A stretch of DNA of 64,000 bases from assembly GCA_963920635.1 (NCBI GenBank), contig OY987301.1:21742501-21806500 (forward strand), written 5' to 3'. Under the pieces are notes generated by a model. It saw only the letters and a list, made by a program, of their open reading frames with translations, did not search any database and was not told where the DNA came from. Of the stretch, positions 33,289-45,560 are shown piece after piece; positions within the stretch are counted from its first letter, which is position 1; each line of letters starts with the position of its first letter. The stretch comes from Pseudeuparius sepicola. Taxonomy: Eukaryota > Arthropoda > Insecta > Coleoptera > Anthribidae. Made by a program: the position numbers and the translations under genes.

Positions 33289-34509
33289 TATACAGTGTGT
33301 TTCATTTCAAGTCGAGACAATTCATTATTTTTTTACGGGTTGACCGATTTTCAAAAACTTTTTTTAAAAATATAGTGCTCCAAAAGATCTACATTTTGAC
33401 ACTATTTTGTTTCAGATTCGTCTTTTCCATGACCTACTACGATCAAAATTATACACCCAAAACTGCAAAAGTACATTAGGCATTTTTTTAGGAAAAAAAT
33501 GAATAGCTCAGTCGTATTGGCTATATACCCGAAAACCCCACATACCAAGTTTCACGGTCATAACTTGTACAGGGCGTTCACAAAATAGCTTCAAACATAG
33601 CAAAAATACGGTTTTTCGGAGTACTCTGTACAAACACCGAGAGATATCTTAAAATTATTTCTTTGCAGTTTGATTAGGGCTCACATAAGCTATCAGTTCC
33701 CACGATTTCATGGCCCTGCCTTAGACAGGGCGTTCGCATTAAAAATACAAAAATCGAAAAAAAAATCGATTTTTCTCTTGGTGTTTTTTTTTTACATTTT
33801 TTTCTACAATTTTAACTTATGCCTATTAAAAAACATAAACAATATTGAATTTTAGAAAGTATTTTCAATAAAGAGCACCCTGGATACCTGGATAGCAATC
33901 AATTTTTAAATTTTTTTCAAATAAAAAATGAGTGCTTTTTATTGAAAATACTTTCTAAAATTTAATATTGTTTATGTTTTTTAATAGGCATAAGTTAAAA
34001 TTGTAGAAAAAAATGTAAAAAAACCACCAAGAAAAAAAACGTTTTTTTTTTATTTTTGTATTTTTAATGCGAACGCCCTGTCGAAGGCAGGGCCATGAAA
34101 TCGTGGGAATTGATAGCTTATGTGAGCCCTAATCAAACTGCAAAGAAATAATTTTAAAATATCTCTCGGTGTTTGTACAGAGTACTCCGAAAAACCGTAT
34201 TTTTGCTATGTTTGAAGCTATTTTGTGAACGCCCTGTACAAGCTATGACCGTGAAACTTGGTATGAGTGATTTTCGGGTATGGCCAATACGACTGTGCTA
34301 TTCATTTTTTCCTAAAAAATGCCTATTGTACTTTTGCAGTTTTTAGGGGTATAATTTTGATCGTAGTAGGTCATGGAAAAGACGAATCTGAAAAAAATTA
34401 GTGTCAAAATGTAGATCTTTCGGAGCACTATATTTAAAAAAAAATTGAAAATCGGTCAACCCGTAAAAAATAATGAATTGTCTCGACTTGAAGTGAAACA
34501 CACTGCATA
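33289..34509. mobile_element. 1.2-kb foldback, TACAGTGTGTTTCA ends
   Basis: Almost the whole element is palindromic. The arms (about 33289-33880 and 33930-34509) share CAAGTCGAGACAATTCATTA, CCGATTTTCAAAA and GGGCTCACATAAGCTATCA. A short spacer carries GAGCACCCTGG. It has the same family of ends as 57721-58945 and the half element at 54880-55258. Frames inside are palindrome shadows. Confidence 0.9.
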
Positions 34510-34799
34510 TCTATGTATAAAAAATAAAAAACTTTTTAAAAAACTAGCTTTTACTTAAGCCATGTACTAAAACGAATAAAATAAGTTTCGGTTTTCGTTA
34601 AGATAATTTAATGCCAAATTGCGACAAGTTTTTGTAAACCAAAAAGCTTGTCGCGCGAATTGTAAAGAAAATACATATCTACTTTGACAAGTAGGTACTT
34701 GCTTATCAACCAATCACTGTCCAATAAGTACATTAGTACATTGCTTAAATAAAAGCTTGTTTTATGTTTTATTTTTATTTGTGCTTTTTAGTATTTACT

Positions 34800-35230
34800 T
34801 ACCTATTCGATTCCCATGTCAGGAGGGTGGTAAAGAAAGTTAGGAGGCCATCTTGGGGCATCCGTCATTTTGGACTTAGTATGATGTCACTTTCCTTATC
34901 ATTTGGTACTCGTCAAAGCCTTTCATTTGATACCCAGGTCAAGTAGGTTGCGAAGGAATATATTGGATTTAGTATGACGCCACTTAACTTAATCATTTTC
35001 CACCCGTCAAACCTTTTCATTTGATACCTATGTCGTGGAGGTTGTGAAGAAATAGAAAATCCGCCATCTTGAGGCGGCCGCCATCTAGGGTTTGGAATGA
35101 CGTTACTCACCTTATTGTTTTCTACTCGTCAAATCCTTTCATTTGATACCCATGTCGAGGATGTTGCGAAGAAATAGTTCATACGCCATTTTAGAGTGAC
35201 GGCCATTTTGAAGTCACAGTACTGAGTTAT
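34800..35230 (+). repeat. Degenerate tandem repeat, ~95-125-bp unit
   Basis: Four units each carry a version of CGTCAAAYCYTTTCATTTGATACC followed by ATGTCG and GTTGYGAAG, at about 34800, 34909, 35003 and 35126. Two later units add GCCATCTTG and GGCGGCCGCCATC. The inverse family occurs at 41370-41530. Confidence 0.75.
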
Positions 35231-35817
35231 ATCAAAGATCATAGATATTATGATCTTTGGTTATATCTACTAGATTGCATTGTCACCAAAACCAAAAGTG
35301 CCTGCGAAATTTCAGCTCAATCGATCTATAGCAGCAATTTCCCAAGTGTATGCATATAGGTTAAAAATCACCCTGTATATGGGCAATTGTAGATTAAGGT
35401 TGTTTAATTATTTTACAAGTTTTTCTTTAGCTTGCTCTGTTAGTGTGTATGTTTGAATGTATGTCCATAGGACCAAAAACAAGAAAACTATGTTGTGACG
35501 TAATTTTTTGAAAAGTGCTCAAATTGGCGGGAAATTATAAAGTGTTTCTTTTTCTCTAGCGAAGCTATAAAATGGCATATGATATATATTACAATATTAT
35601 TGAACACTAAGGGAATACATTGCTACTACTATTTGAAAAACGGCCAACTTCCATATTTTATGGTGTATATTGTTAGAACACAGAAAATAGAGCCTGTTTA
35701 TGCTATAGTTGAAGGACATATCAGCAGCTCGAAAGACACCTGCGCTTCGCAATGGAGGCAGTGACGTCAAGCTAATAAGAGAGCGTTCCGCGTATTCAAG
35801 CAAATGCAATTAGAGTA

Positions 35818-36605
35818 TTTTTAAAGTCACTTGAAACAGCATAAAAAACTCTAATTGCATAAAAAAACTCAATAGACGACATAAGCGTCACGCAGTTTTT
35901 TAAAGATATACACAATGACGTCAACACCTATTCTGAAGTCATTGGATATACATATTCTAAAAGCAACATAATATTTTACTTTTAAGGTTTTTTTTAAGGT
36001 TGTCGTCAAACACAACGTAAAGGTTAATGCACCATACAATATTGTCAAAAGGTCTCTAAAAAGCCATATCAATTACAACTATTTACGCAAGTACGCAAGT
36101 ATATCCTAAAATCTGTGAAATTATCGCACGCCTATCCACCGCATTTCGCTGTACAAGTGGCCGGCCGTCGAACAGTGTTTGTAGCCCATGCAAGTATTGG
36201 TGATATATTATATTAGGCGAGCATGCAGTCAATTGTTTTTACTACAATATCTATCGTCTCTGTCTCCTTCATCTCCTTTTAGGTACTTATAATACCAGGT
36301 GCGGTTTAATATGGTTTAAAAAGTGTTTTGACTCGTATTTTCTTGCCGGAAGAGCCTGTTCTCGAGCTACCCTGGTAAAATATAAATGAACTCACTTGGA
36401 ACACAGTGATATACTAGGCGCGATCTATTTCATAGCTTTTACCACGCTCTGCTACTGGTAAAAATACCATACCATAATAATATATATAAATACCATACCA
36501 TAAATACCATACCATAAATACCATACCAAAAATACCATACTTATCATCCGAAATCACCCGTACAAAATTCACAGGTTTTTATGCTGTTCCAAGTGACTTT
36601 AGAAA
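35818..36605. mobile_element. 788-bp TIR element with 28-bp ends and TACCATA minisatellite
   Basis: TTTAAAGTCACTTGAAACAG at the left is inverted at the right as TGTTCCAAGTGACTTTAG. The interior holds GTGATATACTAGGCGCGATC, also seen at 56090, and a short tandem array of AAATACCATACC at about 36465-36541. Confidence 0.7.
36465..36541 (+). repeat. AAATACCATACC minisatellite
   Basis: About five imperfect copies of a 13-14-bp unit in tandem. The related locus at 56140 has only one unit, so the array expanded here. Confidence 0.85.
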
Positions 36606-37943
36606 TACTATACTTGTCGCTATATTTTTCTACACAAAATATTGTTTGAACTTTTTTCTATTTCACAGATCTAATTTGGATCTAATATCATCAATTTTTT
36701 TAACGCTATACGCTACTAAAGGCGTTGACTGACGTTTTAATAAAGACTGCCCACGGCTGTCATGTTTGACAGTTCTCTGGCTCACCATGCGCTTCCCGGA
36801 GACAAAATACAATGCAAAATACATTGTTGACCATAGGCGCCATCTACTTTTCAGAATATGAAGCTATAGCCTACGTCGGTCAACGCTAAAGGGGTTGTTA
36901 AATTTGTAATTTATATTTCGAATGACTCACGTATGGACATTTACGTATTTTTGTAGCACGTTGTCAGTTATAAACGAGAAATTCATTTCGTAATAAGGCG
37001 TCCAGCTAAACTGAGACCACTGTGGGGATGTTTTTTAAACCAATAAGCACTCGAAAAGCTTTTAAGTGACCGCTGTGGCGTCTAATTTATTTCCGGTTTT
37101 AAATTGGATTCGGCCGGCGGTAGAAATTTATTTCGTCAGTAATTTCGCCCGGAGAGATAACGGAGCTCTGGAATTATTTGGTGAGCTGTTTTCCTCACTT
37201 TATTTTGTTCAGCTTGATAATACAGTACGTCATTTTTAATCATTGTTAGTTTATGGGAACTAATGATAGAAGAATTATTGTTCTTTAGTCAAACAAGATT
37301 GAAAAAAAACATATATTTGGATACGGAGAAGTGATCAAATAGGTGTAAGGAGAAAAAAATCGAGTTGAAATTTGATCATTTCGAAATAAGATCTGCTCGA
37401 TTATATAGAATATAGAATATTAGAATAGTAGAACCGCACGAGTACGAAAAACAACTCTTTTCCCGTGTATCACATAATATCTTTTGTTCGAATGTGCGCT
37501 TATACATATACTTAAAAAATCAGAAATGAATTGTCAATGTGCTTGCGTGTGTCAATAATTTCAATAAAAAAAATACAACTGACGCACAGACTTTCACTAA
37601 CTCAGGTAACCTTTGATTCGGATAATTTTAATGAGTTAGGCAGATCTCAGTTAGTTCACCTCAGAGAAGCTAAATCTGTACAACAAATTCAACTATTCTC
37701 AATTATTATGAAATTAATAAATAATACTATTAGGTTAAGTTAGTTTCAAATTTTGTTCAACTTAAATGAGAGGTAGGTAACTGAAAACAACATGTGAAAG
37801 TGTTGGCTTTTCTTAGTGCGTACTCTATATAGAATTAACCACTTTTAGTGGCAAAATTCGGTGGACTTTGCAAGAAATACTAATATCATAATCTTAGTTG
37901 TAAAAAGACTTAACGGAAGTTATGAGACAACTTATCTTCTTTA
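36606..37943. other. No recognised gene
   Basis: Short chance frames only. Confidence 0.5.
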
Positions 37944-38804
37944 TACAGGGTGTCCCGTAAGTCATGGATCAAACGGCTCTGGGTGACAGAGGAGGCTATT
38001 TGCGACAAGAAAAACTCAATATGTTGTTATCCAATTGTTAACCGTTTTCAAATATTTGAAATTTTCATGAAAAAAATTGCTGTCCGCAACTAGAAAATAA
38101 TATATTTGAACCTAATTTGGTATACGACATGTTGTCATGAAGAGCCAGAACTCCGACCAGTATCAAGCTCACAGGTTGACCAGTGGCGGAGATAGGGGTC
38201 ACCGGGAAAAATAATAATTTTATAAAAAAAAAAATGAAAAAAAAATACTCGGTGTACGATTTAAAAAATACAATTTTTAGATACACAATTTATTTGGCAA
38301 CAAATTTTGATACTTTTTCGTATAGGATACCATTTTGCAGTAAAAAAATATGTTTGATTATTTCAGAAGATGTTCAAAATAGCCCCTGCACTAATGGCAA
38401 AGTGGTAGCCGATACGAAACAAGTAACCAAATTTGTTACCAAATAAATTGTGTATCTAAAATTGTATTTTTTTAATCGTATAGCATTTTTTTTTTACAAA
38501 ATTATTATTTTTCCCGGTAACTCGTATCTTCGCCACTGGTCAACCGCTGAGCTTGATACTGGCAGGAGTTTTGGGTCTTCATGACAACATATCGTATACC
38601 AAATTTGGTTCAAATATATTTTCTAGTTTCGGACATAAAGCAAAAATTGTTGTTTCTTTTTCAGGAAAATTTCAACACCCCGTATCTTGAAAACGGTTAA
38701 CAATTGGATATTGGATAACAACATATTGGGTTTTTCTTGTCGCAAATGGCCCCTCCTGTCTCCCAGAGCCGTTTGATCCATGACTTACACTTACACCCTA
38801 TATA
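37944..38804. mobile_element. Foldback element, TACAGGGTGTCCCGTAAGTC ends
   Basis: Arms of about 310 bp (37944-38255 and 38490-38804) share CATGGATCAAACGGCTCTGG, CCAATTGTTAACCGTTTTC and GACCAGTGGCGGA. The spacer is AT-rich with an inner smaller inverted pair. Confidence 0.9.
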
Positions 38805-38858
38805 TCTTGTACACCATCGCTACTATTGGTAATTATTACAAGCTTCTATTTTATTTAA

Positions 38859-41182
38859 CTTGCAATCAGTGGCGTAGCTAGGTGGGGGCGAGAGCGCCCT
38901 CCGCCCTGCCGCCTGCGCCGATCTGGCCCACTGCCCGCTGCCCCGCAGTCCCCGCGAAAATGTTTTTTCATAACACGCTTTTAAAACGAACTAAAAAGTA
39001 TAAAATATTAAAAAATTTGACTAAAAAGTATAAAATATAATTTCTCCTACACCCATGAAGATGGAGCGCGTGCAATAGATAGTATAATAAAGGGCGCAGA
39101 AAAGTAGCTGCCATTGGAAAACATTATTTGCAGTGCAATAGGTACAATTGTTAGTGCGCATGCATTAATAGTTATTATTATCTATTGCATGCACCCCACG
39201 TTTTTTAGTCCGTTTTTTTTAAAAGTATATTTAATTTTTTGGTTTTTTTTTATATGTGACAGGTGTTACTTTTATTTTAAACCAAAGAATGACATGACTT
39301 TTTGTATAGGCATTATTTTCTAATAAATAATATACAGTGCTATTCATAAATTCTTGCACCAAATTGGAAAAATTTGTATTATACGATTTGAAAAAATAAT
39401 TTCGGGATATGTTGGAGCATATTGCGCTTAAAGAGAGTCTAGACGTCACAGTCCATGCCTGTCAAATTTGTCTTTTAAAACTAAAAATTGGGAAAAATTG
39501 GGTTTGCCTTTGGAAATATCGGAGAAAAATGTGTTACATGCCAATTTTCAGAAAGATATAAGGATATTTGTTCTTTATTCATTATACAGGGTGTCCAACT
39601 TTAAAACTGTACAAATCCGTAAAATCTTCATTTTTGGAGATAATCGTCTAAACTTTTTTTTGTTTGAAAGGCCTTCAAAAACCGCTTCTTCTGACCTTTC
39701 TGCCATTTTCAAAATGCAAATCCAGGGCTGGCTGCGATTCTTTTTATACCCCCGATTTTCACGAAAACAATTTAGCGATTTTTTTTATTTAAAATCTGAC
39801 TCTACAGCGTTAATCAGAACACCCCAAAACCCTTGAATACCAAATTTGAATATAAAATATACAGGGAGTTCCAGTCTGCAGGGTGTCAAAGTTGAGCAAA
39901 ATGGTAATTTTAAACGCATCTGCCAAGTCAAGTGTGCCATGGAATCCCCTTAAAACAGTTGAATGGTCAATAGGACCACTCAAGGTGTTGGCAAAGGTCC
40001 AATAGAAAATATATAGAGTGTTCTTATCTGTGCCATCTTAAATTACTAAATTTTTGAACTTTATACGGGTCAAAAATCGTGTAAAACAAAACCGCTCCAC
40101 CCACTATAAACGAACTAAATCTAATAAATACAGAAGCCTGCCAGTCATTAAGTCCATATCAGTTAAGGTGGTTGGTGGTGCCACAACAGGAAACGCACAG
40201 AAAATGTATCATCAGTGACTTGGTTGAGAAAGGTCCAATAATTTAAATTGTTTTTATTTGTTGGTTGGCATTTGGTAAAGAAATAAATTACTTTTTTGTA
40301 TATTAATATTTTTTCAATGATTCCAGAGCACTCTTGACCAGTATAAAGTTTAATAAAAATGCAGAATTTTGAGACTTCTCAGAGAAAAATACCCTGTATA
40401 TTTTTGTAGTAAATCTTTTCACACGAACATTTTGAGTGGTCCTGTTGACCATTCAACTGTTTTGAAGGGATTCCATGGCATATTTGACTAGCCAAATGTA
40501 TTTAAAACACTTTGCTTTCTTACTAAACATTAAAAATAAAAATAAATTTCAACGCAAAACAGGGGAAAAATAAGATTTTTTAAAATAGTTGTTGTGTAAC
40601 AACACAATATTGGTGCAGACTGCAGAATCTTTAATTTTAAGCCAAGTTCATGCCCTGCTCCAGTGTTGTAAATTTTTACACAAAACACATCTATATTTTG
40701 AAATTGAGTGGAGCAAAATGATAAGGTAAAGTTTTGTATTGAATTTTATGGTTTCAAAAAAACGAATGTCCTTCTAAAAATTGACATAGACGCACAACAA
40801 TATAACAAGAATACATTTCTTAATAACCTTTTTCGATTTCCAAGGTAAAACCCCATTTTTATTCTAATGTTTATTTTAAATGTCACATTAGACAGGCATG
40901 GGCAGTAACGTCGCGACTCTCTTCAGGCGCAATAGTGTACCCAAAACATGCACCAACGTTGCCCGAAATCAGATTTTCAAAAAATCTAATAATAAAAATA
41001 TTTCCCATTTGTTGCAAACTTTATGAACAGCATTATGTATTTTCCGTGTATTTTGCTAATTTTTGTTTACCTATTTCAATCCAACTAAACACAGTAGACG
41101 GCAATATTTCACAAAAAAAAAGATTTCGAAAAATTTGGCCCCCCCCCTGCCCCTAAATGCTGGCTACGCCACTGCTTGCAAT
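38859..41182. mobile_element. hAT element, 2308 bp, with 8-bp target duplication CTTGCAAT
   Basis: CAGTGGCGTAGC at 38867 and GCTACGCCACTG ending at 41174 are 12-bp terminal inverted repeats. CTTGCAAT sits immediately outside both (38859-38866 and 41175-41182). The length and CAGTGG-type ends are diagnostic of hAT. No transposase is recognised inside; instead it holds nested ACAGGGTG-type repeats, so it is non-autonomous and was used as a landing site. Confidence 0.93.
39587..40505. mobile_element. Nested foldback/dispersed repeat D3, copy 1
   Basis: It begins TACAGGGTGTCCAACTTTAA. An inner ATACAGGGAGTTCCAGTCTG is followed by a pair of arms (about 39930-40010 and 40430-40500) around CAGTTGAATGGTCAATAGGA, inverted as TGACCATTCAACTG. 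A direct copy of about 740 bp is at 48805-49545. It sits within the hAT element. Confidence 0.7.
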
Positions 41183-41369
41183 GTATGTATATATGTTTAG
41201 GTCAAATCTTGCAAGCTGAATTAGAATCACTTCCTGACATCGGATTGAGCTGAAATTTTGCATACACCTTTAGTTCCGATGACAATACAATATACAATAC
41301 TCAATATTGTAATACATTCAAAATAGCCGTCGCCAAAAGATGGCGGATGATGTATTTTTTGTCAACCCC

Positions 41370-41530
41370 CTTAATATGGGTATCAATAGAAAGGGCTTGA
41401 AGAGTAGAAAACGGAAAAGTTAGTGACATCACCCTAAATTCAATATGACCGCCGCTCCAACACGGCGGATTACATTTTCTTTTCCCTTAATATGGGCATT
41501 AAATGAAAGGGCTTGAAGAATAGAACTAAA
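41370..41530 (-). repeat. Inverse units of the TTTCATTTGATACC repeat
   Basis: Two units with GAAAGGGCTTGAAGA and AATATGGGTATCAAT are the reverse of the tandem family at 34800-35230, again with CGGCGG patches. Confidence 0.65.
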
Positions 41531-41565
41531 AAGTTGAAAATAAAATTAATAGTAAAAAAATATTT

Positions 41566-41968
41566 TTAAAAACAAGCTTTTATTTAAATGCTCTGAAAAG
41601 AAGAAAATAAACTTTATAATAAACCCATAATTTTGTTACATTATACAACTGTATATCATATAAAAGCTTGTCGCGAGAATATTATACCTATATCTTGAAA
41701 TTAATTTTAAGTAGAAAATGTATTCTTCTATAAAAGAAATTTACACACGAGAATCTCGCGACCATATAATATACTATATCTTGACGAAAGTAATTATAAG
41801 TAGAAATTGTATTTTTCGATAAAATAAATTTACACACGAAAATCTCGCGACAAGTTTTTATATCATATACAGTTGTGTAATATAACAAAATTATGGGTTT
41901 GCCTTGGTTTGATTTTTATAAAGTTTATTTTCTTCTTTTCAGAGCATTTAAATAAAAGCTTGTTTTAA
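41566..41968. mobile_element. Inverted-repeat element, AAACAAGCTTTTATTTAAAT ends
   Basis: The ends AAACAAGCTTTTATTTAAAT and ATTTAAATAAAAGCTTGTTT are exact inverses. Inside, two approx. 100-bp tandem parts each contain TTTACACACGARAATCTCGCG. The element is AT-rich and non-coding. Confidence 0.85.
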
Positions 41969-42469
41969 GAAATATTTTTTTAATATTAATTTTATTTTTC
42001 AAATAATATTAATCTACCAAATAGCATACATGAGCTCCGTTTACATCTGTAAATTTTCCCGATGGACGGCAAAATGTGAAGAAAATATAGGGGTTCAGAA
42101 TCATAATATGCGGGTGTGTGCCTAGAATCTGCAGGTTTATTTTTAATCCGGCAGTAGTGTGGGAATTTCATTGGAGTGCAAGTTTAATAATTAGAATTGA
42201 TTACTTTGAATAAAAGTCGCACACCTGAAACTTCTAATAATAACGGAAAATTGAGAAACCGGGAATTACCTCCTAAGTAACGTACCATTATTTTAATTAA
42301 GCTATTGGCAATTATTAAGAATTCTCTTGTGTCCCAAAAATGAGTGCCACCCTACAGATAGCTGTAATAAGCGCAAAACATTACACCCGTGTTTTTTGAT
42401 TTGTTCAAGGCTAGGGCTGTTCGATCTCCGAATTTCAGTATCGGAAATCGATACTGAAAAAATATCGAT

Positions 42470-42628
42470 AAAATCTATAAATCGATATAATCGATCTTAT
42501 CGATAAAATCGATATAATCGATCTTATCGATCTTATCGATCATATTGATAAAATCGATCTTATCGATAAAATCGATCTTATCGATAAAATTGATCTTATT
42601 GATAAAATCGATATAATCAATTTTATTT
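42470..42628 (-). repeat. ATCGATCTTATCGATAAA repeat block, left
   Basis: Interleaved ATCGATCTTATCGAT and ATAAAATCGAT units with small variations; each unit is close to self-complementary. Confidence 0.9.
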
Positions 42629-42744
42629 AAGAAGCTAGACAAACAAAGGCCGATCTGCTTGCTGCGGGCGCGGTCTGGACGCAATGGGTGCAGCAATTTC
42701 CTTTATTTTTGCAAACAATTTCAAAAGATAGATATAATTGGAAA

Positions 42745-42970
42745 GATCGATAAAATCAAAAATATCGATAAAATCGAAAAGATCGATAAAATCGAAAAGA
42801 TCGATAAAATCGTAAAGATCGATAAAATCGAAAAGATCGATAAAATCGAAAAGATCGATAAAATCGAAAAGATCGACAAAATCGAAAAGATCGATAAAAT
42901 TGAAAAGATCGATAAAATCGGAAAGATCGAGAAAATCGAAAAGATCGATAAAATCGATAATATCGATATT
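42745..42970 (+). repeat. 18-bp tandem array AAGATCGATAAAATCGAA
   Basis: About a dozen units of 18 bp with few differences (for example GATCGACAAAAT near 42872, AAAATTG near 42897). The homogeneity suggests recent expansion. Confidence 0.95.
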
Positions 42971-44143
42971 TCGATTTATCGAAATTGAATATCGAGTATC
43001 GATAAAATCGATAGTATCGATACTTTCGATTTTATCGATATTTTGTCTCAGGCCTATTCAAGGCACAACCGCGGAGGCACTTAAAAAGGGGCCCCAAATT
43101 TAGTTTTTTGGCCATAAATTTTGAACGGATTGACCGATTTCATTCAGCATTGGGAACGATTGCCACCTGAGTTTCTTAAATACAATTTTGTTTTTCAACA
43201 AAAAGTTTAAACAATCTATTATAATCAGCAGATGCATAATTCAATTCTGCATAAGAAGTGTTTTAATGTTTTTTATGTAAGTAGGTAGTGAACCGTTTTA
43301 GAGAATATCTTAAAAAAACTGTACCCCAGGTTGCACCAGAAATAAGTTTCACTATACAGGGTGTATCTTTGATAGGTACAGAAATTTTAACCACGTAATC
43401 GGGGACGTTCATAAAACCGAAAAATGAAAAAAAAATTTTTTTAATCGATGTTTAGAAAATGGGGCAAATCAATCTTTATCCGTGCTCAATGCACGCCGCT
43501 GGATCGTCACTAGAAGCGCTTAGAGGGGAGGTCTAACCTCTCCCTAGGAGATGGAGGGGAATAACGTTAGATTAGGAAGGGGAATACCGCGACGTTGCCG
43601 CATGTCAGAGTGGAATAAATCTGCTTGCAGAATTAGGTACCTAGGTACCTTTGAAAATTACTGCTGGTAGGTATCCACGTTTTTTTATGATGTCGGTTGC
43701 TGTGACGAACTGTTTATTGCTTTCTTCACAGGCGCACACAATAATTTAACAAACACGTCAGTTTTTATCACTTTACTGTTATTTTAAGTCCCTAGGCAGC
43801 AGAAATGTATCCGAGCGCCGCTCGGAGAAGTCATTGCTAGAAAACTCATTGCTGATTTCACACTCATAATTTTTTGACAAGTCTTTTGTGGAGTAGGTAT
43901 CTACCTACCTACCTATTTTACAACTGATTTTCAGGCCGCAATTTTTTTATACTAATAATTAGCCATCTCTTGGGACACCTTGGGATAATAAATTTCTGAT
44001 CGGCAATCAACTGAATAAAGTATTTGTTTTAAAATACAAATTATCTGTAAAAATTGCAAATTTCCACAACCACCCATGGGGTAGAGCGTAGAGCAGCGGT
44101 GCGTTACTTTTTTTTAGCGAGTGTTCGCCTGTAGCCCTATCAT

Positions 44144-44700
44144 CTCGAAAAAAGTGGGGGAAGACTGTAATTTGACGTGAATTTAACGTGCGGCTTCGAT
44201 TTGTTCATAGTTTTTAATATTTTTCAACCCTTGCCCGATAGTGCGCCACCTTTAAACCCCCTCAGGGTTGTGGTCCTATGTATTATCTACTTTTAAAAAA
44301 TTATTCGTTTCCGAAAAAAGTGGGGGAAGACTGTCATTTGATGTGAATTTAACGCGCGGCCCCGATTTGTTCATCGTTTTTAATATTTTTCTACCCTTGC
44401 CTGATGGTGCGCCACTTTTAAACCCCCTCAGGGTTGTTGTCCTGTCTATTGTCTACTTTTAATAGTATATTACACACCGAGGTGTCTCGAGATAAAGTAA
44501 ACTTTCCACCCGGGCGGGAGGGCGGGAAGTAAAAGTCAAAAAATTGACACTTTCAAACTTCTAAAAAGTCAGAAATGTCGATATTACATACATGGTTGTA
44601 AATAAAAAATTATTCGGTTCCGAAAATAGTTGGGGAAGACTGTCAAATTGGCGTGCTTATCATTTCCGCATTTTTTAACCCTTTGCCGTTTCGGAACTCT
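44144..44700 (+). repeat. ~163-bp tandem repeat, 2.5 units
   Basis: Units at about 44144 and 44307 both run from CGAAAAAAGTGGGGGAAGAC through AACCCCCTCAGGGTTGT; a partial third at about 44610 is offset by a GGGCGGGAGGGCGGG-bearing insertion. Confidence 0.85.
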
Positions 44701-45560
44701 CTCAAGTTAATTCCTTACCATTCCTCTTACCTTTCGTAAAAACTTGGTGGCGAAATGTCGCGTAATGTCCCCAAAAACCGAAAAACAGCGACTCCTCCTG
44801 GTGAATTTAAGCTTCTGCGTGCCCTTGACTACTGCCCGACATTCCTTCGCCGAGATTCGCCAGGCGCGGGCATATGACGTTGGCGTCGGGCGCTGGCGTC
44901 CGACGCCAACTTCACACAAAAACGACGCCGCGCCGAATCGCGCAATAATTACAATTACGAATGAATTCACTGGCACTGATTCACTCGATTTTGCTCCATT
45001 TCCACGCCGCCCGGGCCGACCTACTAAATTACAGCTGGGCGAGGAGCGCAAGCGCGGGGCGCCACTTGACATCGACACTACAGGTGATCCCCACTACTCA
45101 TAACTAGTGCGCGATATTAGCCAATCGCGGCTCGCGGCCCCTACTTCTCTCGGGGCGGCGCTACTATGTTGCCAAGTGTGCTGAAAATTTACCTGATTTA
45201 GTAATTTAATTCCGTATAAATTTAATTGTGTAGTGGATTTTTACATGGATTTACCCGTTTTTGTGCGTAATAATTATACGAGATAGTAGATTAACTTATA
45301 ACGAATGAAACCCCGTATAAATCCGCGAAAATCAAAAATCGGATTTAAGGGACTTTAAGTCAGTTTGGGGACATGTCGGCATAAACGGCAACACCGAATA
45401 GTGGTATTGAATGGTATGGGGGAAAGCTTGTGCTCACGTACGCCGTCTCCGTCACCGTACCGCCGCGCCGTAGCCGACGCGCTAGTCGAAGATCGTCCGT
45501 CCGATTTTGGGATTTAACAGCTGATTGATATCGATCCGCGTCCGCCTGTAATTTTTGGGA
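44700..45560. other. CpG-rich island with overlapping open frames
   Basis: This is the most CpG-dense part of the window. It contains the near-palindrome TTGGCGTCGGGCGCTGGCGT...CGACGCCAA at about 44879-44909. Frames are open on both strands at 44707-45103 (119 and 123 residues), a consequence of high GC. No domain is recognised. It may be an unmethylated promoter or 5' exon, or a GC-rich transposon piece. Confidence 0.35.

Larger units (their letters stand above)
42404..43064. mobile_element. hAT-like element filled with ATCGAT minisatellite, 8-bp duplication TTCAAGGC
   Basis: TTCAAGGC flanks both sides (42404-42411, 43057-43064). The element 42412-43056 starts TAGGGCTG and ends CAGGCCTA, 8-bp inverted ends with one mismatch. 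Nearly everything inside is ATCGATAAAAT-type repeat, in opposite orientation left and right of a unique GC-rich core (about 42640-42730). Frames rich in Lys-Ile-Asp are products of the repeat and not genes. Confidence 0.85.

Noticed and set aside
42745..42970. Array that could be mistaken for a CRISPR
   Set aside because: The 18-bp units abut directly with no unique spacers, and the context is an insect transposon.
42475..42988. Two open frames made of Lys-Ile-Asp/Glu repeats (73 and 109 residues)
   Set aside because: They are translations of the ATCGAT-type minisatellite, present on both strands, with no independent coding signal.
44707..45103. Overlapping 119- and 123-residue frames on opposite strands as genes
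   Set aside because: High GC removes stop codons in all frames; no domain, start context or conservation could be seen.
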